Part shown: piece by piece, positions 35,395 through 45,399 of the stretch
How positions within the stretch are numbered: the first letter of the stretch is position 1
Layout: every line of letters begins with the position of its first letter
DNA from: Straminergon stramineum
Taxonomy: Eukaryota > Streptophyta > Bryopsida > Hypnales > Calliergonaceae
Assembly: GCA_963920665.1 (NCBI GenBank)
Contig: OY987272.1
Coordinates: 3,911,001 to 3,975,000 of the forward strand
Direction of reading: 5' to 3'
DNA length: 64,000 nucleotides
The notes under the pieces: generated by a model
What the model was told of the DNA's origin: nothing
The model's input: only the letters and a program-made list of their open reading frames with translations
Database searches by the model: none
Position numbers and translations under genes: made by a program

Positions 35395-35640
35395 ACTCAA
35401 GCTTAGTTATGACTAGTGTGTCCTATGCCATTGCCACAGCTAAAATCAAAGTAAAAGTATTTTTCAAATTTTTTTATTCATAAAAACTTTAAAATTCCAT
35501 AACTTTCACACCGTAAGTCCAAATGTCGTGAAACAAAGCCCGTGCATCCCTCCTAGCTGAGGGCTTTCCAACGGTACCAAGAACTGGACCGGGGATGCAC
35601 GGGGGTGCATCTCAACGTAACAAACAAAACAAAACAGCCT
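35395..35640 (+). repeat. Short interspersed repeat F, copy 1
   Basis: Starts 'gactagtgtgtcctatgcca', includes 'gagggctttccaacggtacc' and ends in an A-rich tail 'aacaaacaaaacaaaaca'. Related copies lie at 53663-53935 and 62605-62776. It ends about 200 bp before the TATA box of the small-protein gene. Confidence 0.65.
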
Positions 35641-35840
35641 ATCTTAAGGTATGGACTATCCAGGCAGCTGAGCGCACCCATTGTGTGACAGATGGCAATA
35701 AACCCAGAACCCAGGTGGCCTCGTCCGTGGCGTCCATCCCCCAAGCCGAAGCACCGCCTGTTTCCCTCCACGGTCAAATTCCAACACCTCGCAGCTCTCC
35801 CCACAAGCTTCCCCTCCACATTGAAGCCCTAAATCGAACC

Positions 35841-35850
35841 TATAAATTAC
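35841..35850 (+). promoter_or_regulatory. TATA box of the 81-residue protein gene
   Basis: TATAAATTAC stands about 176 bp before the ATG at 36017, followed by a pyrimidine-rich leader. Predicted transcript start near 35872. Confidence 0.5.
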
Positions 35851-36016
35851 TCATTCCACTCCCCTTCCAGCACCCAATTTCCATCGCCTTTTCCTGCTCA
35901 TTGTTGAGTCCATTGCTTGCTCATTCTCCAGTTCACCTCGAGCTCGTTTGCAGTTCACTGCTCGTTGTTTTGAGCTCTTTTCGGGTTGTTTTCTTTGTTG
36001 TTTCCGAGATCCATCC

Positions 36017-36262
36017 ATGGCATCCCCAAACCCAGTTAAGCAAGGCGAGAAGGATGCGACCGCTCTGGAGCGGACTCCGGAGATTCGCGAGACGGAGAGC
36101 GGCAATGTGGAGGTTCGAAAGGACCCGGAGCACACCAGCAAGCTCTCCAAGCCCGCTGAGAAGATTCTCGACCCCCGTGGTGGCAGCGACGTCGCCACGA
36201 GTCCGCACGATGTTCTTGCCGTGCGCCGCACAGTCGACGAGACCGACACTCTTCTCGAGTAG
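36017..36262 (+). CDS. Small hydrophilic protein of unknown function (81 residues)
   Basis: The ATG at 36017 is in a good plant context (ccATGGCA), with a TAG at 36260. The codons are GC-rich at third positions, unlike the surrounding DNA, which supports a real gene. A TATA box lies upstream. The protein starts 'MASPNPVKQGEKDATALERT', is rich in Glu, Lys, Pro, Asp and Thr, and has no signal peptide, membrane helix or cysteine. A central stretch, 'SKLSKPAEKILDPRGGSDVA', followed by 'HDVLAVRRTVDE', looks conserved in style but I cannot name the family. It is probably intrinsically disordered, LEA-like in composition only. A TTG-initiated longer frame exists but lacks an upstream ATG. No intron is needed. 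Confidence 0.6.
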   Translation: MASPNPVKQGEKDATALERTPEIRETESGNVEVRKDPEHTSKLSKPAEKILDPRGGSDVATSPHDVLAVRRTVDETDTLLE

Positions 36263-37720
36263 TGGCCCACCGGTATGGAAATCTTTCGCTTCTCATTCAA
36301 CTCTAGAGATTTGCAGTGTCGACCGATGCAGTGGATACAGAGTCGTAGAACACTGCATTTAGCGGTTTCAGGATCTGCTCAGGGGGTACTAGTTGATGTT
36401 CTATGGAGAGAAATCAATGTACCAGAGGTATGCATTGAATTTCAGGAGGTGGTGTTCCCTGTGCAGTACAGCCTTTGTGATTGCCACTTGTACTGACAAT
36501 GCACTGTTCCGAATTGGTTAAATAGCCACTCATTTTTCACATCTCGCCACGTTTACCACGTTCCTGGTTTGTATTTTTATATAAAGAAATAAATGAAAGG
36601 GGCATCTTGATTGCCAAATTTTTGGAAGCACTTTTGAGCTAGTTAAAAATCCAATTGTGGCAAGTAGAAGAACAGACTATGAACTTTTTGTAGCGCGGTG
36701 TGGTTGCCAACGTTGTAACGGTTTTACTACTAGTTTGAGTTATTTGCACTCGAAATAGTTTGAATTTTAAAAATCTAGGTAGAGCTCTTCAAACTGGCCG
36801 TCTGTTTATCGATCGCCAATTTCGGCTATCACTGGAACGGTAGTAAGAGTAACACTTCCAAACATGCTAACCGGGACGCTAAGGACAAACTATAACCTTT
36901 TTTCTTAGTGTATTTTGAGTTACCGATTCGGTTTGATTTCGTCTAGTTTTCTGTTTGGGGTAATCTTTCAACACATTTAGAGTGAGATTCTGTTTGTGTA
37001 CCTTTCATCGTAGTCCTCACATTACTGGGAGATGAAGTGCTGGTGGCCTTGGTATTGGTTCTGTGTGTGCAGTAAGCTGCTTGGTGAGGAGGGTAATCTC
37101 TTGATTCTTGAAGCTTTCAGAGAGATCTGAAGACCATAGAGGATGTTTAATCAGCATTTTTTTGTAACTATGTGCGAAGTGAGGTTTGCTGTGATACTGG
37201 TGATGATGCGATTGCCAGTGGGCAGGGCTTTGTTTTGGTTTTCCCACTGTTTGTACAAATTGTAATTACAAAATCATTACTGGTATTATCACCGTTTCGG
37301 AACCATTGAAGCCATTTGTACATCGACTAGTGGCGCTATCTAGCATGTTGCAACTTTCATCACCCTCATTGTATATCTTAAGTCTTCCGATCGATTCGAT
37401 GTGATTTTTTTCGACAAAATCGGTTAGTAACTGATGATCCACCGCTTGAGCGATTTGCGCTAATTATCTTGGCAGATTAAAGCAAATACCATTTTATGTT
37501 CCATTAGAAGTAATGAACGAAAAGTAGCATGGCGACATGATGCACTGAAAAATGATTCGGATTAAAAAAGAAATGTATTCCCATATCCATTCTTGACAAT
37601 ACATGCACGTCATATCAACACAAGCGACATTGTCAGCGAAGTGAGAAACAGTATGAACTCAATTGTACAGACGGGTGTTAAAGACTTATTTGAGGCATTC
37701 AATTTTTATTTACAATGTGT
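36263..37720. other. 3' flank of the small gene and intergenic DNA
   Basis: Single-copy-looking, moderately AT-rich. The first few hundred bases probably include the 3'UTR. The 37017-37247 minus frame has no start context or motif. No further exon recognised. Confidence 0.4.
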
Positions 37721-39177
37721 AAGGTAGAACAGCCCATTGTGGTCAGAAGAGCTCATAGTGGACACCTAGGGAATGGCCCATTGTGGGTCTTTTCAAAACC
37801 CATCATGGGTTTTATTGGTAAATGAGATTTAAGCCACAATCAATGTCTTACCTGATACTAATGGAACGATTAGTGATTGGATTAGGAACTTCTAACTTTT
37901 TAGTGTAATTTGATTGAAGGAAGTGACTTCTTTAGGCCTTCCATGTTAGAAACTATTGTGACTCCTTTGGATGTGGAAGATGAGCATCATGGATACAAAT
38001 TTTGTTGGTTTTGGAGTAGTCTAGAGACTCTTTTAGGCCATGATGGGCTGAATACTTCAAAAATTTGTAGCAAATTCGTATTTTGAGAAAGAATTATAAT
38101 TTCAAATGCTCTCTATGTTTCTCACACTTGTCTTAACCCCTCACCGTGGAAGGGGACGAAAACTATCCTTAGGTCGAATTCAAAGTCTTGTAACTTTTGC
38201 ATCAAATGTCTAAATCCAATAAAACTTGTTGAAAAAGTTGCGCTCTCTCTTCTAGTTTGTGTGATAAAACTTTCAGATCAATCCAAGATGTATGGAATTT
38301 TTGGAAGCCAATTGAAGTTCACAAGTTCAATTCAAGTTCACCAAATTACATTTGATGGATGCAACTTCAGGGGCCTGTATCTCCTTCATCCAATGTTCGT
38401 TCTCAATAAAATTTGTTGGGTTGTGTTCCCCTTGAAGTCTAGTTATTGTGGTAGAATTTTCATACCAATCCAAGTTGATTTGAATGTTTGGGAGCAATTC
38501 GAAGTTCAAAATCCTGACATTTTTGGATTATAGTGAACTTCGGTGACTTGTTTCTTCTTCATACAATGTTTGTTTCCAATAATTTTTTTTGAAAAGTTGC
38601 AAATATTTGTCTAGTTTGTGTGTATAAAATTTCATATCCATCTTAAAATTTATGAGTGACTGAGAAGCATTTTAGTAGGAGGAGGTTCAATTTTTGATGT
38701 GTTTTTTGCAACTTTTCTTGCTGCTTTCTGACATTTCAAAGGCATTTTGTAGACACAATGTGTCAATTAATGATATTTTTTTTCATCAATGTGTTTGTAT
38801 GCTGATTTTGAATCACTTATTAGTTTAAAGTTTCTTCATTTGAGTAGATTTAGAAACCGAATTTCGTTTCCAAATGTGTTTTTGGAAAAATTTCAGCATC
38901 CTTTTTCAACACTAAAACATTATAATCTTTCAATCTATGCGGTCAAATGACACCAAATTTGTTGCAAGCCATCTACAACAAGTGCACTACAAGATCGTAT
39001 GGTTGAGATCTCTATAACTTATTAAAATTTATATTTATAACACTTCAAAAGGAATGTTGTTTTTGGAGCCATTTGGGCCTTCGGTGGTGAGGGGTTAATG
39101 TGAAAAAAAATTGTAAAATTTCAGCAATGGCATGAGTACAAACTCCTAATTCTAACCACAATGGGCTATTTTACCTT
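37721..39177. mobile_element. TIR element interrupted by a second TIR element
   Basis: The left end 'aaggtagaacagcccattgt' (37721) and the right end 'acaatgggctattttacctt' (to 39177) are inverted repeats of about 27 bp with 24 matches. Removing the inner element (38133-39099) leaves about 490 bp, a typical MITE size. No coding sequence. No clear target duplication. Confidence 0.6.
38133..39099. mobile_element. TTAA-bounded TIR element T1 (967 bp)
   Basis: Begins 'ttaacccctcaccgtggaag' and ends 'cttcggtggtgaggggttaa', inverted repeats of about 21 bp. The interior left half is related to 44022-44340. The right subterminal region ('acattataatctttcaatct' and 'gcggtcaaatgacac') is related to 57835-58041, 61205-61414 and 62395-62605. 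It sits inside another element, which supports true transposition. TTAA flanking CCC-type ends is the geometry of piggyBac elements, but no transposase is present. Confidence 0.65.
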
Positions 39178-39751
39178 AATATAATTGGTATATTTTGTTA
39201 AGCTTAATTATCATTCCATCCTTATGGAATCCCGATGAAGCATACCATATTCCATAGTCAAAAAATCAAAATTTCATTTCTAGTGAGCTTTTAGAGCCAA
39301 TTTTCATGATTTTACATAATATTTTATTATAAACATTTGATGTTGAATTTTTTTAATTCAAGTGCGTAAATATGTAGGGAATATCCATATGTGCATCTTT
39401 CATATTAAAAAACCTTCTATTAAGTAAAAAAAATATAATCTAAGAAGAGTTCAATGACAGGCATCATATGTCTAAACTTTGTAAAATAGATATCTCTGTA
39501 TATTAATATTAACTAGAATCGCTTGCTGGCTTCATTTGCGAAAAGCACATTCATTTGTTTGTAAGCCGAATGATGGTCGTCGTAGTGCCAACTCTCAAAA
39601 TGTATGTTGTCAAACACGAGCTAGAGTACTCATGACCGCAAGAGCTCACCGAGACAACCTATGCAGGCCCAGCCACACAGAACCCAAACACAATCCAACA
39701 TTTGGGACTTGGGACCTTGTCAAAATAAGTGACTGCAATTTACTTGTGTAA
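39178..39751. other. Intergenic between two mobile elements
   Basis: AT-rich up to 39530, then mixed. A 71-codon plus frame (39536-39751) has no motif and runs into the Tourist-like element. Confidence 0.4.
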
Positions 39752-40059
39752 GAACATCGCCACCTGTCTTGTAAAACGGCCACCCATCTTACAAAATGGA
39801 TGAACTTGTTAAGAGGCCGGGCCAAAAGTCTTGGGTGGCTTACAAAATGGGGGTGTTTTGCAAGCCAAAGAGTGGCTCGCAAACTAGCATAAGAGAAGAG
39901 CACCAACACTTTCCCCATAGCACGGACCTTTAACGGTATAGCCCATTGGATGGACCTTGCAAAGCGGTCTAAATTTGGGAACTTATAGCATGCTATGGGT
40001 GGGGCGGTTTGGCTTACAAATTGGATGGCCCCGCATTTTGCAAGACAGGTGGTATGCTC
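39752..40059. mobile_element. Tourist-like (PIF/Harbinger) MITE, 308 bp
   Basis: The left end 'gaacatcgccacctgtcttg' and the reverse complement of the right end 'gagcataccacctgtcttgc' form inverted repeats of about 30 bp. TAA lies directly outside both ends (39749-39751 and 40060-40062), the 3-bp target duplication of PIF/Harbinger elements. No coding sequence. Confidence 0.7.
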
Positions 40060-40289
40060 TAAGAGCTGAACTAGAGCACAACTGGTGTACCACGAACTAG
40101 CCTACTACAATCTGAGTTCCTCAACTTCAGGAGTGGTTATGTTTAAGGCAAACGACAGAGAGTGAAATAGCTTGATCTGTGGCCATTGTACCTGAAGAGT
40201 ATATATACTCGTGCAAGGTACCACAAAAACGTGCACAGGGCATTGCGAGTGACGCAAGGACCACGTACCCGTGGCAATTAACATATTAC

Positions 40290-40690
40290 CTTTGTGCAAA
40301 GTTTCCTGTCCCCCAGTTTGCACAAATGCTTCTAAGCTCTTTAGTGCCCGGCTCACCTGCCTGGCATGCGGAGAGGGTGTCATGGAGCCCGATAGTGAGC
40401 TCGAAGTGCCCCACGCTAGGTGGTTGGTCACGAACTGCTGCTCCCATCCTTTCGGCGTTCGCTCTAGCTCCGGCAGTCCCGCGATCCTGGAGTTGTTGAC
40501 CAGCATGTGCAAGGGCTTGAGGTTCCAGGCTTCGGTGAAGGCCGTGATGGATGCGTGGCTGTCCAGGTCCAGCTGAGCGACCCACAAATTTTAGTGGCTG
40601 TTCTTTTTGCTGGTGATCTGCGCGGCAACTTGTTCGCCGAGTTCGGCGGACTGCTAGGATCACCTCCACTCCGGCTCAACGCCAATGCCG
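40290..40690 (-). pseudogene. Short-chain dehydrogenase/reductase fragment
   Basis: The minus strand reads 'AQLDLDSHASITAFTEAW' and 'LHMLVNNSRIAGLPELERT' with 'QFVTNHL'. These are the SDR segments around the NNAG motif, here altered to NNSR, as in retinol-dehydrogenase/Tic32/WWOX-like SDRs. Upstream pieces 'GIG', 'EVILAVRRT' and 'GEQVAAQI' lie in other frames, so several frameshifts separate the cofactor-binding part. After 'NHL' the frame shifts again ('GHFELTIGLHDTL'). The catalytic YxxxK region is missing. It is a GC-rich block in AT-rich DNA, abutting the kinase fragment on the opposite strand. Confidence 0.7.
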
Positions 40691-40699
40691 GAGGAGGCA

Positions 40700-41094
40700 C
40701 CCGTGGGAATGGAGTGGTTGCACAGCCGTGGCATTATTCATCGGGACCTCAAAGCATCCGATGGGGTTTGTACCAGATTTGGAACAGGTTGGACAAGTAA
40801 CGTTTCAGATTTTGAATGCTGCATTGGAGTTATTGAGACAGGATTCTGCAGAGCTCGTGAATATTGCAAGCATGCAAGGATGTGTTATGAGATCTTGATG
40901 GGGAAGCTTCTGTTTGAAGACGGTAGAATGACTTTGATCATGTGCTGATAGGAGAAAGGCCTAGGGTACCAAACTAAGTATGTTGATGGATGGAAATGGA
41001 AATTATTAAGAATGTGTTGGCAAATGAATCCAATCCCGCTGATAGACCGTCTTTTGGGGAAATACTGGAGACTCTTTTAGCTAATTCAAAATAA
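40700..41094 (+). pseudogene. Protein kinase, C-terminal half
   Basis: Starts 'VGMEWLHSRGIIHRDLKAS', with the catalytic-loop HRDLK. After deletions it continues 'CYEILMGKLLFED', then 'HVLIGERPRVPN', and ends 'PADRPSFGEILETLL', reaching a natural stop at 41092-41094. Frames shift at about 40940 and 41000. The DFG-equivalent region is eroded. It resembles plant cytoplasmic Ser/Thr kinases known to me from non-seed plants. Its N-terminal counterpart is at 42876-43406, downstream rather than upstream. Confidence 0.75.
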
Positions 41095-41364
41095 TGTAGA
41101 GAAATCCGCACTTATAGAAAGAAACGTGAGGCATAAATAGCAATGGGAGTTAGTACACCAACCGAAAGAAGGACAATGTAGACCAGAGAAGTGACTACGT
41201 GAACTAACTTCTAGGGAAGGCTTTCGAATTTCAGTTGAGGCACTTAGGGGTAAGACAAAGAATTATACATTGGGAAAAGAAATGGACAGCCGCCTGGCGT
41301 GGGTGTAATGAAAACAATATCTAGATTCAAAGTCAAGAATCAAAAACAGTAGGGAAAAGCTCAC

Positions 41365-42629
41365 GCTGCTGCGGGAGCCCACTCCCGACATACGATGCAA
41401 TCTTCTTCCCGGGTAAGCCCATACTTCTCATAACCTACACAACAAAAAGCCCGTCAGCACCTCGGTACAGGACACCCAGTTTCCAAAGTAAAGCCTGATA
41501 AAAAAACTTCTATAAAAACGTATCTGAATTTGAGGTGAGCTTCACATGAGTTGAACTGATAAACCGATAAGTTGAACTCAGTAGAAACATCAGGTAGAAT
41601 AACATCGAATAAGGGAATAATGTTGACCCATAGAATTCAGAGACTCAATCGGATCCCCCGGTTTAGGGTTAATCCCAAAAGACTGGAGCCTTCGTGGTTT
41701 GAAACGACCAATTCAATTGATAATATTGAGAAAAACATAATTCCAATGTGATCCAAAATTTGGAGTCACCAGAATCGGTGAAGAGCATGAGGCAGAAAAT
41801 AAATTGAAAAAAATTATTGTGCAAAGAAAGCCACAATGAACCTAGAAGTCTAAATTTGTCCTCTTGTATTTTTAAGAAGTTTCTAGTAGGTCATATAAGG
41901 GTTAATTAGGAGCCTGAGAGCCATCTCCGAAATAAGTTCCTGATTACAGACTACATAGAGATTCAACAAGCTAGGAGACAACGCCATCATTAGATAGAAG
42001 AGGGATGCAACGAACTTCGGCATGGAAATTCCTAAAGCTCAAAATAAAGTTTTTCAAGATCCAGAATTCAGTAAGTCTTAAGTTTGGGGATAACGCTCTT
42101 AATGCTGTTGTGCACAGCGACACAAAACTCTCTCGCGAATAAAACCCAATTGCATTGCATTATGGAAGCCCTTCCTTTCATTCCTTCGACAACCCACTCA
42201 ACTGAAAGGATACATTGTTTATAAATACTTGCATTCTAACAATGATTGATAGGTCAACAGGCTTGCAATGTACAGGATCAGAGGTCCTAAATTCCTTCCA
42301 AGACCCTATATTCCTGCTTCACCAGGGGGCCTTCCATGATATTCAAGAATGGAATGTGCAACAAAGTTAGACTCACCTTTGGCAAAGTCGGCCAAGCTTC
42401 CCTCCACCTTCTCAATGTCGGACTTGCGTTTCACGAACTCTTTCATTCGGTAACGGAGATGGTCCTGGTGAGCGGCGAGCATAGGGTCTACCTCCATCAC
42501 CCCCAACTTCTCCTCCACCACTTCGCTCATGTCCTTCCATCCGGCTGGCTTGTCTGACTTATCCGTTTTCAAACTTGTGGCCTTCACTGGGGAAGGAGAG
42601 CTGGCCTTGAAGCTCAAGCTCCGCGTTTG
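41365..42629 (-). pseudogene. SBE: Two exons of a starch branching enzyme (truncated gene copy)
   Basis: Exon a, 42377-42629, has acceptor TTTGCAG and donor AAAG|GTGAGT. It encodes 'LGVMEVDPMLAAHQDHLRYR' and 'SDIEKVEGSLADFAKG'. Exon b, 41365-41434, has acceptor TGTGTAG and donor GTGAGC. It encodes 'YEKYGLTREEDCIVCREWAP' and AA. Phases match (1, then 2). Together they are the N-terminal carbohydrate-binding part of glucan branching enzyme, which makes alpha-1,6 branches in plastid starch. Neither the transit-peptide exon nor any exon after 'REWAPAA' is found. The gene copy is therefore incomplete although its exons and splice sites look intact. Retained introns show it was copied as DNA, not through RNA. 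Confidence 0.8.
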
Positions 42630-42875
42630 CTGCAAATTGTGGAAAACATACATGAACAAAAGCAGGTCTTTTGGCAGACAGAACTCCAAAGTTAGGGCTT
42701 AAAACTCAATTTCTCTAGTGGCGCATTCTATACTGGCTCATTCCTCACACCTCCTGTGAATCTCTCGCGCACAATTCTGATTGGAAAACCTTTTCACAAG
42801 TTGGGAACACGTGACAAGATCCCATCTGTCCCTCTGAGGCAGTGCGATTAAAGAGGGCTAATTGTACATGCCCCA

Positions 42876-43406
42876 AAACGAGTTACAGAAGAACAGCTAG
42901 GAAAAGATAGTTGGTTTGATTGGTCAAAATTTGAAAAGCGGGTGTCAAATCTCAAGACCTTCTGGATCTTTGATAAAGATGGGATGGGTGAGTTAATAGT
43001 GTGCAAGAAGTTTGCCGAAGGTGGTCAAGCCGACGTTAACAATGCAAAGATTCAGTGAAATGGGCCAAGGAGGAATGAGGATGACTTGTGACTTGGAACG
43101 AAGTGGGAGTTGAAGGTGCTCAAGAAAGGGACTTCCTTGCGACAACTGCAGCTATAATGGCCTCGTGGAATGCTGCAGGATTATGTGGAAAAAAATGAAT
43201 GGGAAAGTTGTGGTAATCGTTCCAAAGCCAGGTATCACAGTGATGTATACCTCAGATTATTGTTGGAAGATAGTCGGTTTGCATTCTTGATGGATGAAGA
43301 ACATGAAGATTTGCGACATCAGATTGATCGTCTCATGTTGACAGCAAGTAAGAAACATTGTCCATTTTCGAAAATTGAATATGTGGACGGACTTATGTAT
43401 CGAGGG
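42876..43406 (+). pseudogene. Protein kinase, N-terminal half
   Basis: Reads 'KRVTEEQLGKDSWFDWSKFE', 'LKTFWIFDKDGMGELIVCKK', 'FAEGGQADV', then after stops 'LKVLKKGTSLRQLQ', 'MLQDYVEKNEWES' and 'LEDSRFAFLMDEEHEDLRHQ', ending 'PFSKIEYVDGLMYRGA'. In-frame stops occur after 'NNAKIQ' and in the next segment. The break after 'LMYRGA' lies exactly where the separate fragment at 40700 ('VGMEWLHSRG') begins, so the two halves come from the same kind of gene. Confidence 0.7.
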
Positions 43407-43575
43407 GCCTTTGACGATCGCTCGCTTGACAGTCAGATCAATGCCTGCAATCGCGGCGTCGTCGGTGGAGTCGTGTGTGAGCGGCGTCTCAGTGCGGGTA
43501 CTCATGCCAGAAGACGCCATGATGCCCGACTTCTCGATCTCTGCGGCTTTGTACAGGTCTTCCACAATCCACGGC
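43375..43575 (-). pseudogene. GC-rich gene fragment of unknown identity
   Basis: A minus frame from an ATG at 43520 reads 'MASSGMSTRTETPLTHDSTD', then 'DAAIAGIDLTVKRAIVKGPS'. Its GC-rich composition contrasts with the kinase DNA that it joins at about 43406. I do not recognise the protein. Like the SDR piece, it lies at the kinase break point. Confidence 0.4.
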
Positions 43576-43779
43576 TTGAATTCTTAGAGAAGGAAAAAAA
43601 CAAGCAAATCAGGATATATCCAGCACTAAATGTGCGTGTGGTTGCAGATACATTCATCACCTCTTTAAAGTGACCTTCTCTAAGACAGCATTCTGGAATA
43701 TTCTGTCACTCTAGCGTTGACTGTAACACTCTCGTGCCACGTTCTAAACCACGAAATAGTACTACGTGTATCGGAACGC

Positions 43780-43985
43780 AATCGGCAGTCACCTAGCGAA
43801 AGGGGAGACGTTAATCACCCCTCCTCGAGCAAAAGGGGGGCCTGTCAGTGGGGCCAAGCCTGTTTGCGTGGTCGGGTCCCGTTGTCGCTTCTCATCACTC
43901 CCGGGAGTCCCGGCCTCTCGGCCTCCTGGCCTCCCCGCCCTCAGCCTCTCTCATCGCCCAAGGGTACGAAAAGTGTCCTCACATT
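43780..43985. other. GC-rich non-coding block
   Basis: Strongly GC-rich with internal repetition ('ggcctctcggcctcctggcc') and an inverted pair, 'aggggagacg' and 'aatcacccct'. It separates the gene fragments from the T1-related sequence. No gene is recognised; it may be a transposon end or promoter-like CG island. Confidence 0.35.
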
Positions 43986-43989
43986 GTCC

Positions 43990-44345
43990 GGCAGTCACAT
44001 TCAAAGTGCTGTCCGATGTCCGAATTCAATAAAACTTGTTGAAAAAGTTGCGCATATTAGTCTAGTTTCACTGGTAAAATTTTCAGATCAATCCAAAATG
44101 TACTGAGTTTTTGAGAGCCCTTCGAAGTTCATAGGTTCAATTTTGAGTTCACCAACTTTGGCTGCAACTTGGGGGGTTTGTAACTTTTTCATAAAATGTT
44201 TGTTTTCAATAAAATTTATTGAGTTTTGTTCCCCTTAAGGTCTAGTTATTGTGGTAAATTTTTCATGTCAATACAAGTTGTTTTGAATGTCTAGGAGCAA
44301 TTCAAAGTTCAAAATGAAGACATTTTTGCACTACAGTGAACTCGA
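43990..44345. mobile_element. Truncated copy of element T1
   Basis: 'caataaaacttgttgaaaaa' and 'ttttcagatcaatccaa' and the following 300 bp match 38213-38533 in the same orientation. The right half and right terminus of T1 are absent. A degraded left end may lie at about 43950-43975. Confidence 0.6.
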
Positions 44346-44451
44346 GGGGTCCATCAATCGACCCTAAAGATAGAAGATAGGACTGTACAAGAAAGATCAG
44401 GGAAGGCAAATCCAGGAGTGCCTTCCCACGTACAGCTAAAGATCCACCAGG

Positions 44452-44697
44452 CTACTGAAGTCTTGCAAGCACCTCAAGATTTGCAACCTTCAAGACGAAT
44501 TTACGAACAAGTTCGTAGGTTACCTCCCTGCTACTATGTCGGGCGCTCCTCTTTCCCTCTTTGGTGACCTGACTCCAACTTGGCGAAGTGGCTGGCAAGG
44601 GCGCCCACTGCTTCCTGTTTTCTACTTCAGCATTTCTCTGAGCTATATGAGCATGCATAATCAAAGAAAAAGCTGCTGGTTTTCCAAGCTTCAACAT
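44452..44697 (-). other. Unidentified minus-strand open frame
   Basis: 81 codons with moderately coding-like composition ('SQVTKEGKRSARHSSREVTY'), ending LARLQ. An acceptor-like CTCAG occurs within it at about 44637. It lies between the gene-fragment cluster and the SF3B5 3' flank and could be one more captured exon. No family recognised. Confidence 0.25.
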
Positions 44698-45399
44698 ACT
44701 TTCAACTTTCTTTCAACCTTGTTCAAGCACATTATCAAAGCAAATTGATTGCCATTGTGAACACGTTCAAGCTGAGCCATGCGCATGGAGAATGGAAGAG
44801 CGTTAAATTCCGTCCTCTACCCTTAGACACTTCATAGCAGAAAACTGAGCAATCTGTATATATTCACTACCAGATTATGCATTCGATGTACATAAAAACC
44901 CAAAAGTTACTCAACTTTATAGAACAAAAGCCAACAAAAAACGAACAAAATCCTGAAATTCGGACATGATTTCCTTGAACAAAATCCAGCCATCCCATGT
45001 CGTTTTATGGACAGCAGACTGCTAAATCAGTCATGATGTGAAATGATAAAAGATCAACAACAAAACCTTGATGACAGAATCTTCTATTCGAGATGGTGCA
45101 TTAACAAGCATAATTCGCAATTCTGATACTCAGAGGACAGTAAAGACATTCCAGCTTCAAAGAGTCACTGGATTTGACATTTGGTACGCTTACACCAGAT
45201 AGGGGTAGCTATCCATGAAGATACTGTCTAAAATTTGCAATGAACCCCTAGAAAGATGGTATAAGAGCACCATAGGCTAGCTGGCGCTGAGAAATACATC
45301 ATGTTACAATTAAGACGTCAATGAACTAAGCCACAAGATGGGACATCGGAATACACTGGTTGGAGAAAAGCGAAAGATGGTCTCCGGCATCATTCAGGT

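Noticed and set aside
35595..36362. 255-codon plus frame over the small-protein gene
   Set aside because: It covers the repeat F tail, promoter, leader and CDS in another frame. The 81-codon frame has the coding-like third positions.
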